A stretch of DNA of 64,000 bases, taken from positions 372,001 to 436,000 of the forward strand of contig JACHMT010000001.1 in assembly GCA_014208095.1 (NCBI GenBank). Reading direction: 5' to 3'. The stretch comes from Actinospineispora eucalypti. GTDB taxonomy: Bacteria; Actinomycetota; Actinomycetes; Mycobacteriales; Pseudonocardiaceae. The notes beneath the pieces were generated by a model. That model was not told where the DNA came from and searched no databases. It saw only the letters and a program-made list of their open reading frames with translations. Both the position numbers and the translations under genes were made by a program. Positions 11,002-18,230 of the stretch are shown in pieces. The stretch's first letter is position 1, and each line of letters opens with the position of its first letter.

Positions 11002-12153
11002 TTAGTCCAGTTCGAGCTTCTGGCCCGGCTTGACGGTGTGCTTGCCGCCCAGCTCGCTCTCGTTCGACTTGTAGACCGACTCCCAGCCGCCGTTCACCTT
11101 CTGCTCCTTGGCGATGGAGGATAGGCTGTCGCCCTCCTGCACCTGGTAGGTGCGCGGGGTCTTGGCCACCTTCGGCGCGGCCGGTGTCCGGCCGGTCGGG
11201 GACTGGGCCAGTGGGGCCGGCGTGTTGTTCGACTCGGGCACGATCTGCCGCCCGGACTGGCTCGGCCGGCTGGGCTCGGCCAGCGGCAGCGCGGTGGGCG
11301 CGGTCGGGGCCACCGCGGCGCGGTCGGTCGGCGCGGTGAAGGTACCCCGCTCGGCGGGCGCCCCGAGCGTGCCCCGCTCGGTCGGTGCGGAGAGGGTGCC
11401 CCGTTCGGTGGCCGCGTCCGTCGGGGCGCGGTGCGTCGGCGCGCTCGGCGTGATCGCGGTGGCCGGCTGGGTGCGCTGGCTGAACGAGTCGCGGTCCGAC
11501 GAGGTGACCGGCATCGCCGTGAACGGCGTGGTGGCGCTGTCCGTGCTGGCCGGCGTGCTGTCCATCGCCTCCAGGCGGCCGATCTTCGGCGTGCCGGACT
11601 TGTCGGCGCGGGGCGTCGTGGCCAGGCCGGGCGTGGTGTTCGAGCCGGTGAGCGTGGAGGTGACGTCGGAGCCCGGGGTGACCGGCCGGGCGGCGTTGTC
11701 CGGGGTAAGGGTCTTGCGGCCGATCGACTTCGGCGTGGCCTTCTTCTTCGCGGTGATGGCGCGCACGGTGTGCGACTCGCCGCGCACCCCGGTCTTGCGG
11801 GAGCAGGAGGGCCAGGCGTTCCAGCCCTGCTCGGCGAGGACCTTCTCGGCCACCGCGATCTGTTCCTCGCGGCTGGCCTGGTGGGCCGAGTTGGCGTACT
11901 TGGTGCCGCCGTAGGCCCGCCAGGTGGACGGGGAGAACTGCAGGCCGCCGTTGTAGCCGTTGCCGGTGTTGGTGCTCCACTTGCCGCCGCTCTCGCACTT
12001 GGCGAGGCGGTCCCAGGAAGCGTCGGACGCGGCGTAGGCCTGACCGGCGGTGGCCAACGGAGCGCCGATGACCACACCGGTGATGGCGGTGGTCGCGATG
12101 GTCTTACCCGGGTTGGACGACGGTTTTCGATGCCGCCCTCGGTATCCGGCCAT
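11002..12153 (-). CDS. Resuscitation-promoting factor with C-terminal LysM (first copy)
   Basis: This secreted muralytic enzyme has 383 residues. A signal peptide (1 to about 42, cleavage after AYA) is followed by an Rpf domain (about 43-120). The catalytic Glu lies in KCESGG, and the pair of Cys that form the disulphide is present. A long Ala/Thr/Pro linker leads to a C-terminal LysM (about 335-383, VQEGDSLSSIAKEQ) that binds peptidoglycan. Rpf proteins cleave glycan strands and promote exit from dormancy. ATG 12153 was chosen because GGAG lies 8 nt upstream and the signal peptide begins there. The 190-nt leader carries a candidate structured RNA shared with the second rpf gene. Confidence 0.93.
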   Translation of the reverse strand: MAGYRGRHRKPSSNPGKTIATTAITGVVIGAPLATAGQAYAASDASWDRLAKCESGGKWSTNTGNGYNGGLQFSPSTWRAYGGTKYANSAHQASREEQIAVAEKVLAEQGWNAWPSCSRKTGVRGESHTVRAITAKKKATPKSIGRKTLTPDNAARPVTPGSDVTSTLTGSNTTPGLATTPRADKSGTPKIGRLEAMDSTPASTDSATTPFTAMPVTSSDRDSFSQRTQPATAITPSAPTHRAPTDAATERGTLSAPTERGTLGAPAERGTFTAPTDRAAVAPTAPTALPLAEPSRPSQSGRQIVPESNNTPAPLAQSPTGRTPAAPKVAKTPRTYQVQEGDSLSSIAKEQKVNGGWESVYKSNESELGGKHTVKPGQKLELD

Positions 12154-12244
12154 ACTCAATCTCCGACAGCCGCGCACCCGGGATACGGCCGGTGGGGAGT
12201 CCGGCTGCCCGTTTCGCGCGCCGGTGCGCGAGCTGGGCGTTCCC

Positions 12245-12292
12245 GCCCTGTCCGACGTCTTCTTTCGGGGGCCGAGGACCACTGGACAGGGC
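12245..12292 (-). ncRNA. Candidate structured leader RNA of rpf (copy 1)
   Basis: On the minus strand a 9-bp perfect stem GCCCTGTCC/GGACAGGGC encloses a 30-nt interior. That interior begins AGTG, holds a small hairpin and ends in GAAAGAAGACGTC; a GGGAAC box follows the stem. The second rpf leader (15801-15855) has the same layout with a compensatory base change in the stem. It sits 92-139 nt before the start codon. It does not show the GGGGUGAA-type cores of the ydaO (c-di-AMP) riboswitch that precedes many actinobacterial rpf genes. Confidence 0.6.
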
Positions 12293-12353
12293 GAGCACGC
12301 GGTGGTCTCCGGGGCCCGCCGGAAATGCCTTGGGGAGTGGCGGGCCAGGGCGC

Positions 12354-12382
12354 AATCTATGCCACACGGGCCGGGGAATAAA
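12354..12382 (-). promoter_or_regulatory. Candidate promoter of rpf copy 1
   Basis: On the minus strand TTTATT (12382-12377) and TAGATT (12359-12354) are separated by 17 bp. This predicts a transcript start near 12347 and a leader of about 194 nt containing the structured element. Confidence 0.45.
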
Positions 12383-12413
12383 GGCCCACGGGCGGGTCGG
12401 CGTCGGCGTGGCG

Positions 12414-12509
12414 CGGGGTAATCGGCCAAAGGGGCAGTTCAGCGGACGAGCGGGTGACAAAACGGAAACGGCGGCGTGTTACCGGATTACCCCGAACGTG
12501 TGAGTCACA
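12414..12509. promoter_or_regulatory. Dyad elements between rpf and moaC
   Basis: A 10-bp inverted repeat CGGGGTAATC lies at 12414-12423 and 12485-12494. The second arm adjoins a GTTACCGGATTACC direct repeat. An 11-bp palindrome TGTGAGTCACA lies at 12499-12509. All fall in the divergent rpf/moaC control region and are plausible operators; I cannot name the regulators. The rest of the 12154-12534 gap is leader and promoter. Confidence 0.35.
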
Positions 12510-12534
12510 TCGTTGGCTGCGTAGGGTCGGTCAG

Positions 12535-13011
12535 GTGGAACTGACTCACGTCGACGCCGCCGGCGCGGCGCGCATGGTCGACGTCTCGGAGAAGGCCCCG
12601 TCGGCCCGCGTGGCGGTGGCCAGTGGGGTGCTGCGCACCACCGCCGAGGTGATCGACCTGCTCCGCCGGGACGGCCTGCCCAAGGGCGACGCGCTGGCCA
12701 CCGCGCGGATCGCCGGCATCATGGGCGCCAAGCGCACCCCGGACCTGGTGCCGCTGTGCCACCCGATCGCGCTCAGCGGGGTCACCCTGGACCTGTCGCT
12801 GGAGGCGGAAGCGGTGCGCATCACCGCGACCGCGAAGACCACCGACCGCACCGGGGTGGAGATGGAGGCCCTGACCGCCGTGGCGGTGGCCGGGTTGACC
12901 CTGCACGACATGGTCAAGGCGGTGGACCCGGCGGCCGTGCTGGACGCGGTACGGGTGGACCGCAAGGACGGCGGCAAGACCGGTAGCTGGACCCGCCCGG
13001 AGGACCGGTGA
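12535..13011 (+). CDS. moaC: Cyclic pyranopterin monophosphate synthase MoaC
   Basis: MoaC works with MoaA to convert the 3',8-cyclo-GTP product to cyclic pyranopterin in Moco synthesis. At 158 residues it has the family length. ARMVDVSEKAPSARVAVASG, LCHPI and KTTDRTGVEMEALTAV are conserved and include the catalytic Lys/Asp residues. GTG 12535 matches the family N-terminus; a longer open frame upstream is Arg-rich noise. A TAGGGT hexamer about 8 nt before the GTG would allow leaderless expression. Overlaps mog by 4 nt. Confidence 0.95.
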   Translation: MELTHVDAAGAARMVDVSEKAPSARVAVASGVLRTTAEVIDLLRRDGLPKGDALATARIAGIMGAKRTPDLVPLCHPIALSGVTLDLSLEAEAVRITATAKTTDRTGVEMEALTAVAVAGLTLHDMVKAVDPAAVLDAVRVDRKDGGKTGSWTRPEDR

Positions 13012-13490
13012 ACGGGGGTGCACGCACGGCCCGCGTGGTGACCGCGTCGAACCGGGCCGCCGCCGGGGTCTACCCCGACCGGGGCGGGCCGTTGATCGCC
13101 GAATGGCTCCGCGAGCGTGGTTACGCCTGCCCCGACCCCTCGGTGGTGGCCGACGGCGAACCGGTCGGCGCCGCGTTGCGGGACGCCGTGGCCGCCGAGG
13201 TCGACGTGGTGATCACTACCGGGGGCACCGGCATCTCCCCGACCGACGCCACCCCCGAGGTAACTCGCGGAATACTGGATTATGAGGTGCCCGGCCTGGC
13301 CGACGCGATCCGTGCGGCCGGCGCCCCGAAGGTGCCCACCGCGGTGCTCTCCCGGGGCGTCGCCGGTGTCGCGGGGCGCACCCTGGTGGTGAACCTGCCC
13401 GGTTCCACCGGCGGGGTGCGGGACGGACTGGCGGTGTTGGCCGACGTGCTGGACCACGCGGTCGACCAGCTGCGAGGAGGCGATCACTGA
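13008..13490 (+). CDS. mog: Molybdopterin adenylyltransferase (Mog/MoaB family)
   Basis: This 160-residue protein adenylylates molybdopterin before metal insertion. TTGGTGISPTDATPE and NLPGSTGG are the family signatures. GTG start overlapping the moaC stop; one base overlap with moaE. The order moaC-mog-moaE equals moaC2-mog-moaE2 of mycobacteria. Confidence 0.94.
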   Translation: MNGGARTARVVTASNRAAAGVYPDRGGPLIAEWLRERGYACPDPSVVADGEPVGAALRDAVAAEVDVVITTGGTGISPTDATPEVTRGILDYEVPGLADAIRAAGAPKVPTAVLSRGVAGVAGRTLVVNLPGSTGGVRDGLAVLADVLDHAVDQLRGGDH

Positions 13491-13927
13491 TGACGGTGGT
13501 ACTGCCCACGGTCACCAGGGCCGAGGTCGTTGACCGGCCCCTGGACGTGAACGAACACGCGGACCTGGTCTCCCACGTGGCCGCCGGTGCGGTGGTGACG
13601 TTCGCCGGCGTGGTGCGCAACCACGACGGCGGCCGGGACGTGACCGCGCTGGACTACTCCGGGCACCCCACGGCCGACCGGATCATCCGCGAGGTGGCCG
13701 AGGCGGTGGCCGCGCGCGCCGAGGGCGTGCGGGCGATCGCGGTGAGCCACCGGATCGGCCAGCTGCGCATCGGTGACACCGCCCTGGCCTGCGCGGTCGC
13801 CGCCGATCACCGCCAGCAGGCGTTCCAGGTGTGCGCCGAACTGGTCGACGAGGTGAAGCGCCTGCTCCCCATCTGGAAACACCAGCTGTTCACCGACGGC
13901 ACCGACGAGTGGACCAACTGCCCCTAG
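13490..13927 (+). CDS. moaE: Molybdopterin synthase large subunit MoaE
   Basis: MoaE pairs with MoaD, the sulphur carrier encoded 38 kb away, to add the dithiolene sulphurs. At 145 residues it has normal length. Signatures are AGAVVTFAGVVRNHDGG, SHRIGQL and PIWKHQLFTDGTDEW. ATG start at the last base of mog. The operon appears to end here; a decayed gene follows. Confidence 0.95.
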   Translation: MTVVLPTVTRAEVVDRPLDVNEHADLVSHVAAGAVVTFAGVVRNHDGGRDVTALDYSGHPTADRIIREVAEAVAARAEGVRAIAVSHRIGQLRIGDTALACAVAADHRQQAFQVCAELVDEVKRLLPIWKHQLFTDGTDEWTNCP

Positions 13928-13937
13928 GGAGCCTCGG

Positions 13938-14395
13938 GTGTCGTCGCCGCTGGTCGAGGTCCTCGACGACCGGCTCCGGGGGAACCGGCTGCTGGTCAAG
14001 CGGGATGACCTGCTGGACCCGGAGATACCTGGCAACAAGTCGCGCAAGCTGAAGTACCAGTTGCTCGGTGCCCAGGCCTCGGGCATCACCACCCTGCTCA
14101 CCTTCGGTGGCGCGTACTCGAACCACGTCCGGGCCGTAGCGGCCGCCGGCCGCCGGTTCGGGTTCGACACGATCGGAGTGATCCGCGGCGAGGAACGGCC
14201 GTTCAACGAAGGACTGGCCCATGCCGAGTCGGCCGGGATGCGCCTGCACTACCTGGATCGCGCCACTGCTCGCGATGAGTGGCTGTATCGAGCTGGTTGA
14301 GGAGATTGACGAATCGTTCGATGCGATCATTTGTCCGGTCGGCACCGGTGGCACCTTGGCCGGCCTGGCCGCGGGCCTTGGCGAGTCCCAGAGGA
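13938..14395 (+). pseudogene. Remnant of a PLP-dependent ACC deaminase/D-cysteine desulfhydrase gene
   Basis: The first ~105 codons read as the N-terminal half of this family, with GNKSRKLKY (PLP-binding Lys) and TFGGAYSNH. The frame then breaks near 14260-14280. A second fragment in the +1 frame gives ELVEEIDESFDAI and PVGTGGTLAGLAAGLG, the later PLP phosphate loop. About 40-50 codons between the two and the whole C-terminus are missing (family length about 300-330). A decayed gene is the best reading; sequencing error would not explain the deletion. Confidence 0.8.
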
Positions 14396-14741
14396 GTGAG
14401 CGGGTCTGGCGACCTCGTCCAGCTCGGACGCCGCCAGCGCCGCCGCCGTGCTGAGCTTGAGCAGTTGCGCGCGGTGATCGTTGCGCCGGGTGCGTCCGGT
14501 CCAGTCGGATATCGCCCGGGTCAGCTCGTGCAGGTCGAGGTTTCGGGGCGTGGCCGGTCGGGCTGGGCCAGTTCTCCCAGTAGGAGAAGTTCCGCTCTTG
14601 CCAACTATCGCTAATGCGTGCGGCCGTTGCCACCGCGTTGGAGATCGACATCATCACCACTGACTTTCGCGGGCCGTGCAAGGGCAGTGACGATGAAGTT
14701 GATCTTCCTTCGGGCGGATTCGCGGTATGAGCGGGATCACT
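14396..14741. other. Decayed, non-coding stretch
   Basis: No intact gene is seen. On the minus strand short fragments such as ELTRAISDWTGRTRRN followed by LLKLSTAAALAAS look like the middle of an actinomycete helix-turn-helix regulator, but frames are broken. Possibly debris of an inserted or deleted gene. Confidence 0.35.
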
Positions 14742-14807
14742 CATGGTCAAGTAGCGGTGACAGACCCTACTCGCCGGTAGAACGTCTCCTACTGCTACTT
14801 GACCATG
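14742..14807. repeat. 14-bp perfect inverted repeat
   Basis: CATGGTCAAGTAGC (14742-14755) is repeated inverted at 14794-14807 with a 38-nt spacer. The spacer itself contains CTAC/GTAG half-sites. It lies downstream of rpf copy 2 in the decayed stretch. It could be an operator left from a lost gene or the ends of a tiny element. Confidence 0.5.
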
Positions 14808-14845
14808 GACTGCCGCCGAGGACGACCGACGCTACATCTACCCGC

Positions 14846-14886
14846 GAGACCGGGACGCCGCGCGTGGTGCGCGACGTCCCGGTCTC
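14846..14886 (-). terminator. Terminator hairpin after rpf copy 2
   Basis: A perfect 12-bp stem GAGACCGGGACG/CGTCCCGGTCTC continues, after a small bulge, into a 5-bp CGCGC/GCGCG stem. It starts 43 nt past the rpf stop codon. Confidence 0.75.
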
Positions 14887-14929
14887 TGGGTGACGTGCCG
14901 GCGGACGGACCGGCGACGCGATCGGTGGG

Positions 14930-15766
14930 TCAGCCCAGGTTGAGCTGCTGGCCCGGCTTGAGCTTGTTGGGCGCGCCGCCGAGCTGGTCGCGGTTGCGCT
15001 CGTAGAGCGCCTGCCAGCCGCCGGGCAGGTTCCGCGTCTGGGCGATCTTGGACAGGCTGTCCCCGGAGACCACGGTGTACTTCTGTCCGGCGGGGGTCGC
15101 GGGGGCGGCCGGGGCGGCGGGAGCCGGGGCGTTGGGCACGTTCGGCACCTGGGCGGCCGGCGTCGGCACGCTCGGCACCCGGGGCGCGGGCACGTTCGGC
15201 ACGGCGGCGGGGACCTGCGGCGCCGGCACGGCGGCGGGGACCTGAGGTGCCGGCACGGCGGCGGGGATCCGCGGCGCCGGCGCAACCGGCGGCACCGGAG
15301 CGGCCGGAACCGCGGGAACGTTGGGTTTCACCTCGGTGCGGGTGTCCTTGGTGGCGTTGGTCTTGTCCCGCAGCTGGGCCTTGCCCTTGGCCTTGATCTT
15401 CTTCGAGCAGGCGGGCCAGGCCTTCCAGCCCTGGCTGGCGAGCACGCGCTCGGCCACCCGGATCTGCTCCTCGCGGCTGGCGTTGTGCGCGCTGCCCTTG
15501 CCGCCGTTGGCCCGCCAGGTGGATGCGGTGAACTGGAGTCCACCGGAAAAGCCATTACCGGTGTTGGTGCTCCACTTTCCGCCACTTTCGCATTTAGCCA
15601 ATTGGTCCCAGGTCTCGTCGGACGCGGCGTGCGCGGTGCCGGCGAACAGGAAGGGAGTGCCGGCGACTACCGCGCCGGCGGTGATGACACGGACGACGCG
15701 AGCCAGATTCCGTGAGCCGCGGCTGTCCTCACGCGGCTCGGGAGAGGTGTCTCGTGACGGGGTCAT
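14930..15766 (-). CDS. Resuscitation-promoting factor with C-terminal LysM (second copy)
   Basis: This 278-residue secreted transglycosylase-like enzyme is paralogous to the one at 11.0-12.2 kb. A signal peptide ending near AHA (about residue 47) precedes the Rpf domain (about 48-125, catalytic KCESGG). A Pro/Ala/Val linker with repeated PAAVPAPQV units leads to a C-terminal LysM (VVSGDSLSKIAQT). ATG 15766 was chosen for its GGAG 7-8 nt upstream and because the predicted leader RNA lies just outside it. A longer frame from 15868 would translate through that RNA. Divergent from coxD across an AT-richer control region. Confidence 0.93.
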   Translation of the reverse strand: MTPSRDTSPEPREDSRGSRNLARVVRVITAGAVVAGTPFLFAGTAHAASDETWDQLAKCESGGKWSTNTGNGFSGGLQFTASTWRANGGKGSAHNASREEQIRVAERVLASQGWKAWPACSKKIKAKGKAQLRDKTNATKDTRTEVKPNVPAVPAAPVPPVAPAPRIPAAVPAPQVPAAVPAPQVPAAVPNVPAPRVPSVPTPAAQVPNVPNAPAPAAPAAPATPAGQKYTVVSGDSLSKIAQTRNLPGGWQALYERNRDQLGGAPNKLKPGQQLNLG

Positions 15767-15800
15767 GACGTTTGCTCCACACCGCACCCAGGGGTTCCCC

Positions 15801-15855
15801 CCAACCCTGCCCGGCGTGTTTTCTGTCGGCGTCCTGACGCACTGGGCAGGTTTGG
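15801..15855 (-). ncRNA. Candidate structured leader RNA of rpf (copy 2)
   Basis: On the minus strand CCTGCCC/GGGCAGG pairs and extends through one A-G mismatch into CCAA/TTGG (12 positions per arm). The 31-nt interior begins AGTG, holds a GCGT/ACGC hairpin and ends AGAAAACACGCC; a GGGGGGAACCCC hairpin follows. Compared with copy 1, the stem pair T-A becomes C-G while AGTG, the AGAAnAC box and the following GGGAAC are kept. Located 35-89 nt before the start codon. Confidence 0.6.
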
Positions 15856-15914
15856 CGCGGTGCGTCAATGGGTACTCGTTCGCTGGACGGCTGGTTGCCG
15901 GCCGGGATGGACGG

Positions 15915-15941
15915 TACGTAAGCCGGGTGGGTATCCGTCAA
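15915..15941 (-). promoter_or_regulatory. Candidate promoter of rpf copy 2
   Basis: On the minus strand TTGACG (15941-15936) and TACGTA (15920-15915) are 15 bp apart, slightly short. It would start transcription near 15908 and give a ~140-nt leader containing the structured element. Confidence 0.4.
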
Positions 15942-16081
15942 GAATGGTTATTGCGAGCCACATCACTCAAATGAATCTCAAGTTTTGTTGCATCTTGCAA
16001 ACGACATAGGTGTTTCGGCAGGTCATAACGGAAGTATCACGACGGAAAAACGTTGCGAACAAGGAACTTTCATTTTGGAAG

Positions 16082-16099
16082 TTGTGATCTTAATCACGC
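16082..16099. promoter_or_regulatory. CRP-type binding site
   Basis: TTGTGATCTTAATCACGC matches the TGTGA-N6-TCACA consensus in nine of ten bases. It lies in an unusually AT-rich stretch (about 15960-16135) between rpf copy 2 and coxD. In M. tuberculosis the CRP homologue Rv3676 controls rpfA, which makes cAMP control plausible here. It is 79 bp before the coxD start, so it could serve either gene. Confidence 0.5.
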
Positions 16100-16177
16100 T
16101 GAAAAACGCGTCAAATTCCGTTGCGTGGAACACGATCCGAGTGGCAAGCACCGGGCTGCCTCGGTCATGCTGGATGG

Positions 16178-17062
16178 GTGAGTGAAGCCGTGGAGACCCC
16201 CGCCGAGCTGGCGAAGGCGCTGGAGGACACCGGATACCTGGCCGACGACGGCCTGGCCACCGCCGCCTACCTGGCATTGCGGATGAACCGGCCGCTGTTC
16301 TGCGAGGGCGAGCCGGGCACCGGCAAGACCGCGCTGGCCCAGGCGCTGGCCCAGGTCCTGGACGCGGAGCTGGTCCGGCTGCAGTGCCACGAGGGGATCG
16401 ACGCCAGCCAGGCCCTCTACGACTGGGACTTCCCCCGGCAGCTGCTGCACCTGCGCGCGCTGGAGGCGGCCGCCGGGCACGAGCGGCTGGACGCGGACAC
16501 CGTCGAGGCCTCCCTGTACGACCAGCGCTTCCTGATCGCCCGGCCGGTGCTGCGCGCGTTGCGGGGCGCCAAGCGCAGCGTGCTGCTCATCGACGAGGTG
16601 GACCGCGCGGACGACGAGTTCGAGGCCTTCTTGTTGGAGGTGCTCACCGAGCACGCGGTGACCATCCCCGAGGTCGGCGAGGTGCGGGCGGAGATCCCGC
16701 CGCTGGTGGTGCTCACCTCCAACCGGACCCGCGAGGTGCACGACGCGCTCAAGCGCCGCTGCCTCTACCTGTGGCTGGACCACCCCGACGTGACCAGGGA
16801 GATCGCCATCCTGCGCAGCCGCCTGCCCGGGGTGCCCGAGCGGCTGGCCGGCCGGGTGGCGGCCGCGGTGCGCCGGATGCGCGGGATGGAGCTGCTGAAG
16901 CCGCCCGGCGTGGCCGAGTCGTTGGACTGGGCGCAGGCGTTGCACCTGCTCGGCGCCGACGACTTGGACGTCGACACCGCCGCCGCCTCGCTGGGCGCGG
17001 TGCTCAAGTACCGGGAGGACGCCGACCGGGTGCGCGCCCAGCTCGACGCAGTACTGGCGTAA
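16178..17062 (+). CDS. coxD: MoxR-type AAA+ ATPase (CoxD-like)
   Basis: This 294-residue AAA+ chaperone is of the MoxR/CoxD type, which works with the VWA protein encoded next to insert or remodel the active site of Mo-hydroxylases. Walker A GEPGTGKTAL is at about residues 46-55, Walker B VLLIDEVDRAD at about 136, and sensor SNRTREVHDALKRRC at about 183. GTG 16178 matches family N-termini; an upstream frame from 16121 is weaker. The stop overlaps coxE by one base. Confidence 0.85.
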   Translation: MSEAVETPAELAKALEDTGYLADDGLATAAYLALRMNRPLFCEGEPGTGKTALAQALAQVLDAELVRLQCHEGIDASQALYDWDFPRQLLHLRALEAAAGHERLDADTVEASLYDQRFLIARPVLRALRGAKRSVLLIDEVDRADDEFEAFLLEVLTEHAVTIPEVGEVRAEIPPLVVLTSNRTREVHDALKRRCLYLWLDHPDVTREIAILRSRLPGVPERLAGRVAAAVRRMRGMELLKPPGVAESLDWAQALHLLGADDLDVDTAAASLGAVLKYREDADRVRAQLDAVLA

Positions 17063-18219
17063 TGGTCCAGTTCGACGCGTTCGCCGGGGAGCGCGAGGTC
17101 GACCCCCTGCCGAGGCTGGTCGGGTTTACCTCGGTGCTGCGGCACGCCGGCCTGCCCGTCACCACCGACCGGGTGGCCGCCTTCCTCACCGCGCTGGACG
17201 AGCTGGACGTGACCAGCGAGCCGGCCACCTACTGGGCCGGCCGGCTGACCCTGTGCGCCGATCCGGACGACGTCGGCCGGTACGACGCGGCGTTCGCGGC
17301 GTGGTTCGCGCCGAAGCGGGGCGGTCCCCGGGTGCGCGTGCAGGACCAGCGGAAACCGCCGCCCTCCCAGCTGGCCGCGCTGACCCGGGAAGCCGGCGCG
17401 GACGAGCCGGAGAGCGACGATGACGACGGCCCGGACGACGTGCAGCGGCTGCGGGTCGCGGCCAGCGCCACCGAGGTGCTCCGGCACCGGGACGTGGCCG
17501 AGCTTTCCCCGGCCGAGCGGGAGCACCTGCGCGCGTTGCTCGCGCTGTTGCGCGCGGAACCCCCGTTGCGGCGCTCTCGCCGCCGTCGCCCCGGCTCGCG
17601 TGGTTTCCCCGATCCCGGCCGCACCCTCCGCGCCGCCCTGCGCAACCACGGTGAGCTGCGGGAACTGCGCCACCGGGCGCCGGCCGAACGGCCCCGCAAG
17701 GTGGTACTGCTGATCGACGTCTCCGGGTCCATGGCGCCCTACGCCGACACCCTGATGCGGTTCGCGCACGTGGTTGCGCGGCGTATCCCCAGTACCGAGG
17801 TGTTCACCATCGGCACCCGGCTGACCCGGATCACCCGCGAGCTGCGGCACCGGGACCCGGAGCGCGCGCTGGCCGCCGCCGGCCGGGCCATCCCGGACTG
17901 GTCGGGCGGCACCCGGCTGGGCGACGCGGTGCGCGCGTTCACCGACCGCTGGGGGCAGCGCGGGGTGGCCCGCCGGGCGGTAGTGGTGATCTTCTCCGAC
18001 GGGTGGGAGCGGGGCTCGCCGGACCTGCTCGGCGAACAGCTCGGGCGGCTGCGCCGGCTGGCCCACAAGATGGTGTGGGTGAACCCGCACGCCGGCAAGG
18101 ATGGCTACGCACCGGTGCAGGGCGGAATAGTTGCGGCGCTGCCGCACTTGGATGAACTGCTGGCCGGGCACAGCCTGGCCACGCTGGAGCGGTTGGTCGG
18201 GGTGATCGCCGATGCGTGA
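17062..18219 (+). CDS. coxE: VWA-domain protein (CoxE-like)
   Basis: This protein has 385 residues. The C-terminal half is a von Willebrand A domain with MIDAS motif DVSGSM (about residue 219), SGGTRLGDA and FSDGWERG. The N-terminal half is the CoxE-type helical region. It is expected to be the partner of the MoxR ATPase in maturation of the CO-dehydrogenase-like enzyme. Overlaps coxD by one base and lies 11 nt before the preferred xdhC start. Cytoplasmic. Confidence 0.87.
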   Translation: MVQFDAFAGEREVDPLPRLVGFTSVLRHAGLPVTTDRVAAFLTALDELDVTSEPATYWAGRLTLCADPDDVGRYDAAFAAWFAPKRGGPRVRVQDQRKPPPSQLAALTREAGADEPESDDDDGPDDVQRLRVAASATEVLRHRDVAELSPAEREHLRALLALLRAEPPLRRSRRRRPGSRGFPDPGRTLRAALRNHGELRELRHRAPAERPRKVVLLIDVSGSMAPYADTLMRFAHVVARRIPSTEVFTIGTRLTRITRELRHRDPERALAAAGRAIPDWSGGTRLGDAVRAFTDRWGQRGVARRAVVVIFSDGWERGSPDLLGEQLGRLRRLAHKMVWVNPHAGKDGYAPVQGGIVAALPHLDELLAGHSLATLERLVGVIADA

Positions 18220-18230
18220 GGTGGAAGAAG

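Noticed and set aside
12154..12347. ydaO (c-di-AMP) riboswitch before rpf
   Set aside because: The class is common before actinobacterial rpf genes, but the GGGGUGAA and CCGAACCCG-type cores are not visible in either leader. A model scan would be decisive.
13890..14750. 286-codon minus-strand frame over the decayed region
   Set aside because: It crosses moaE and the deaminase remnant in antisense and has no domain. Only short regulator-like fragments are plausible.
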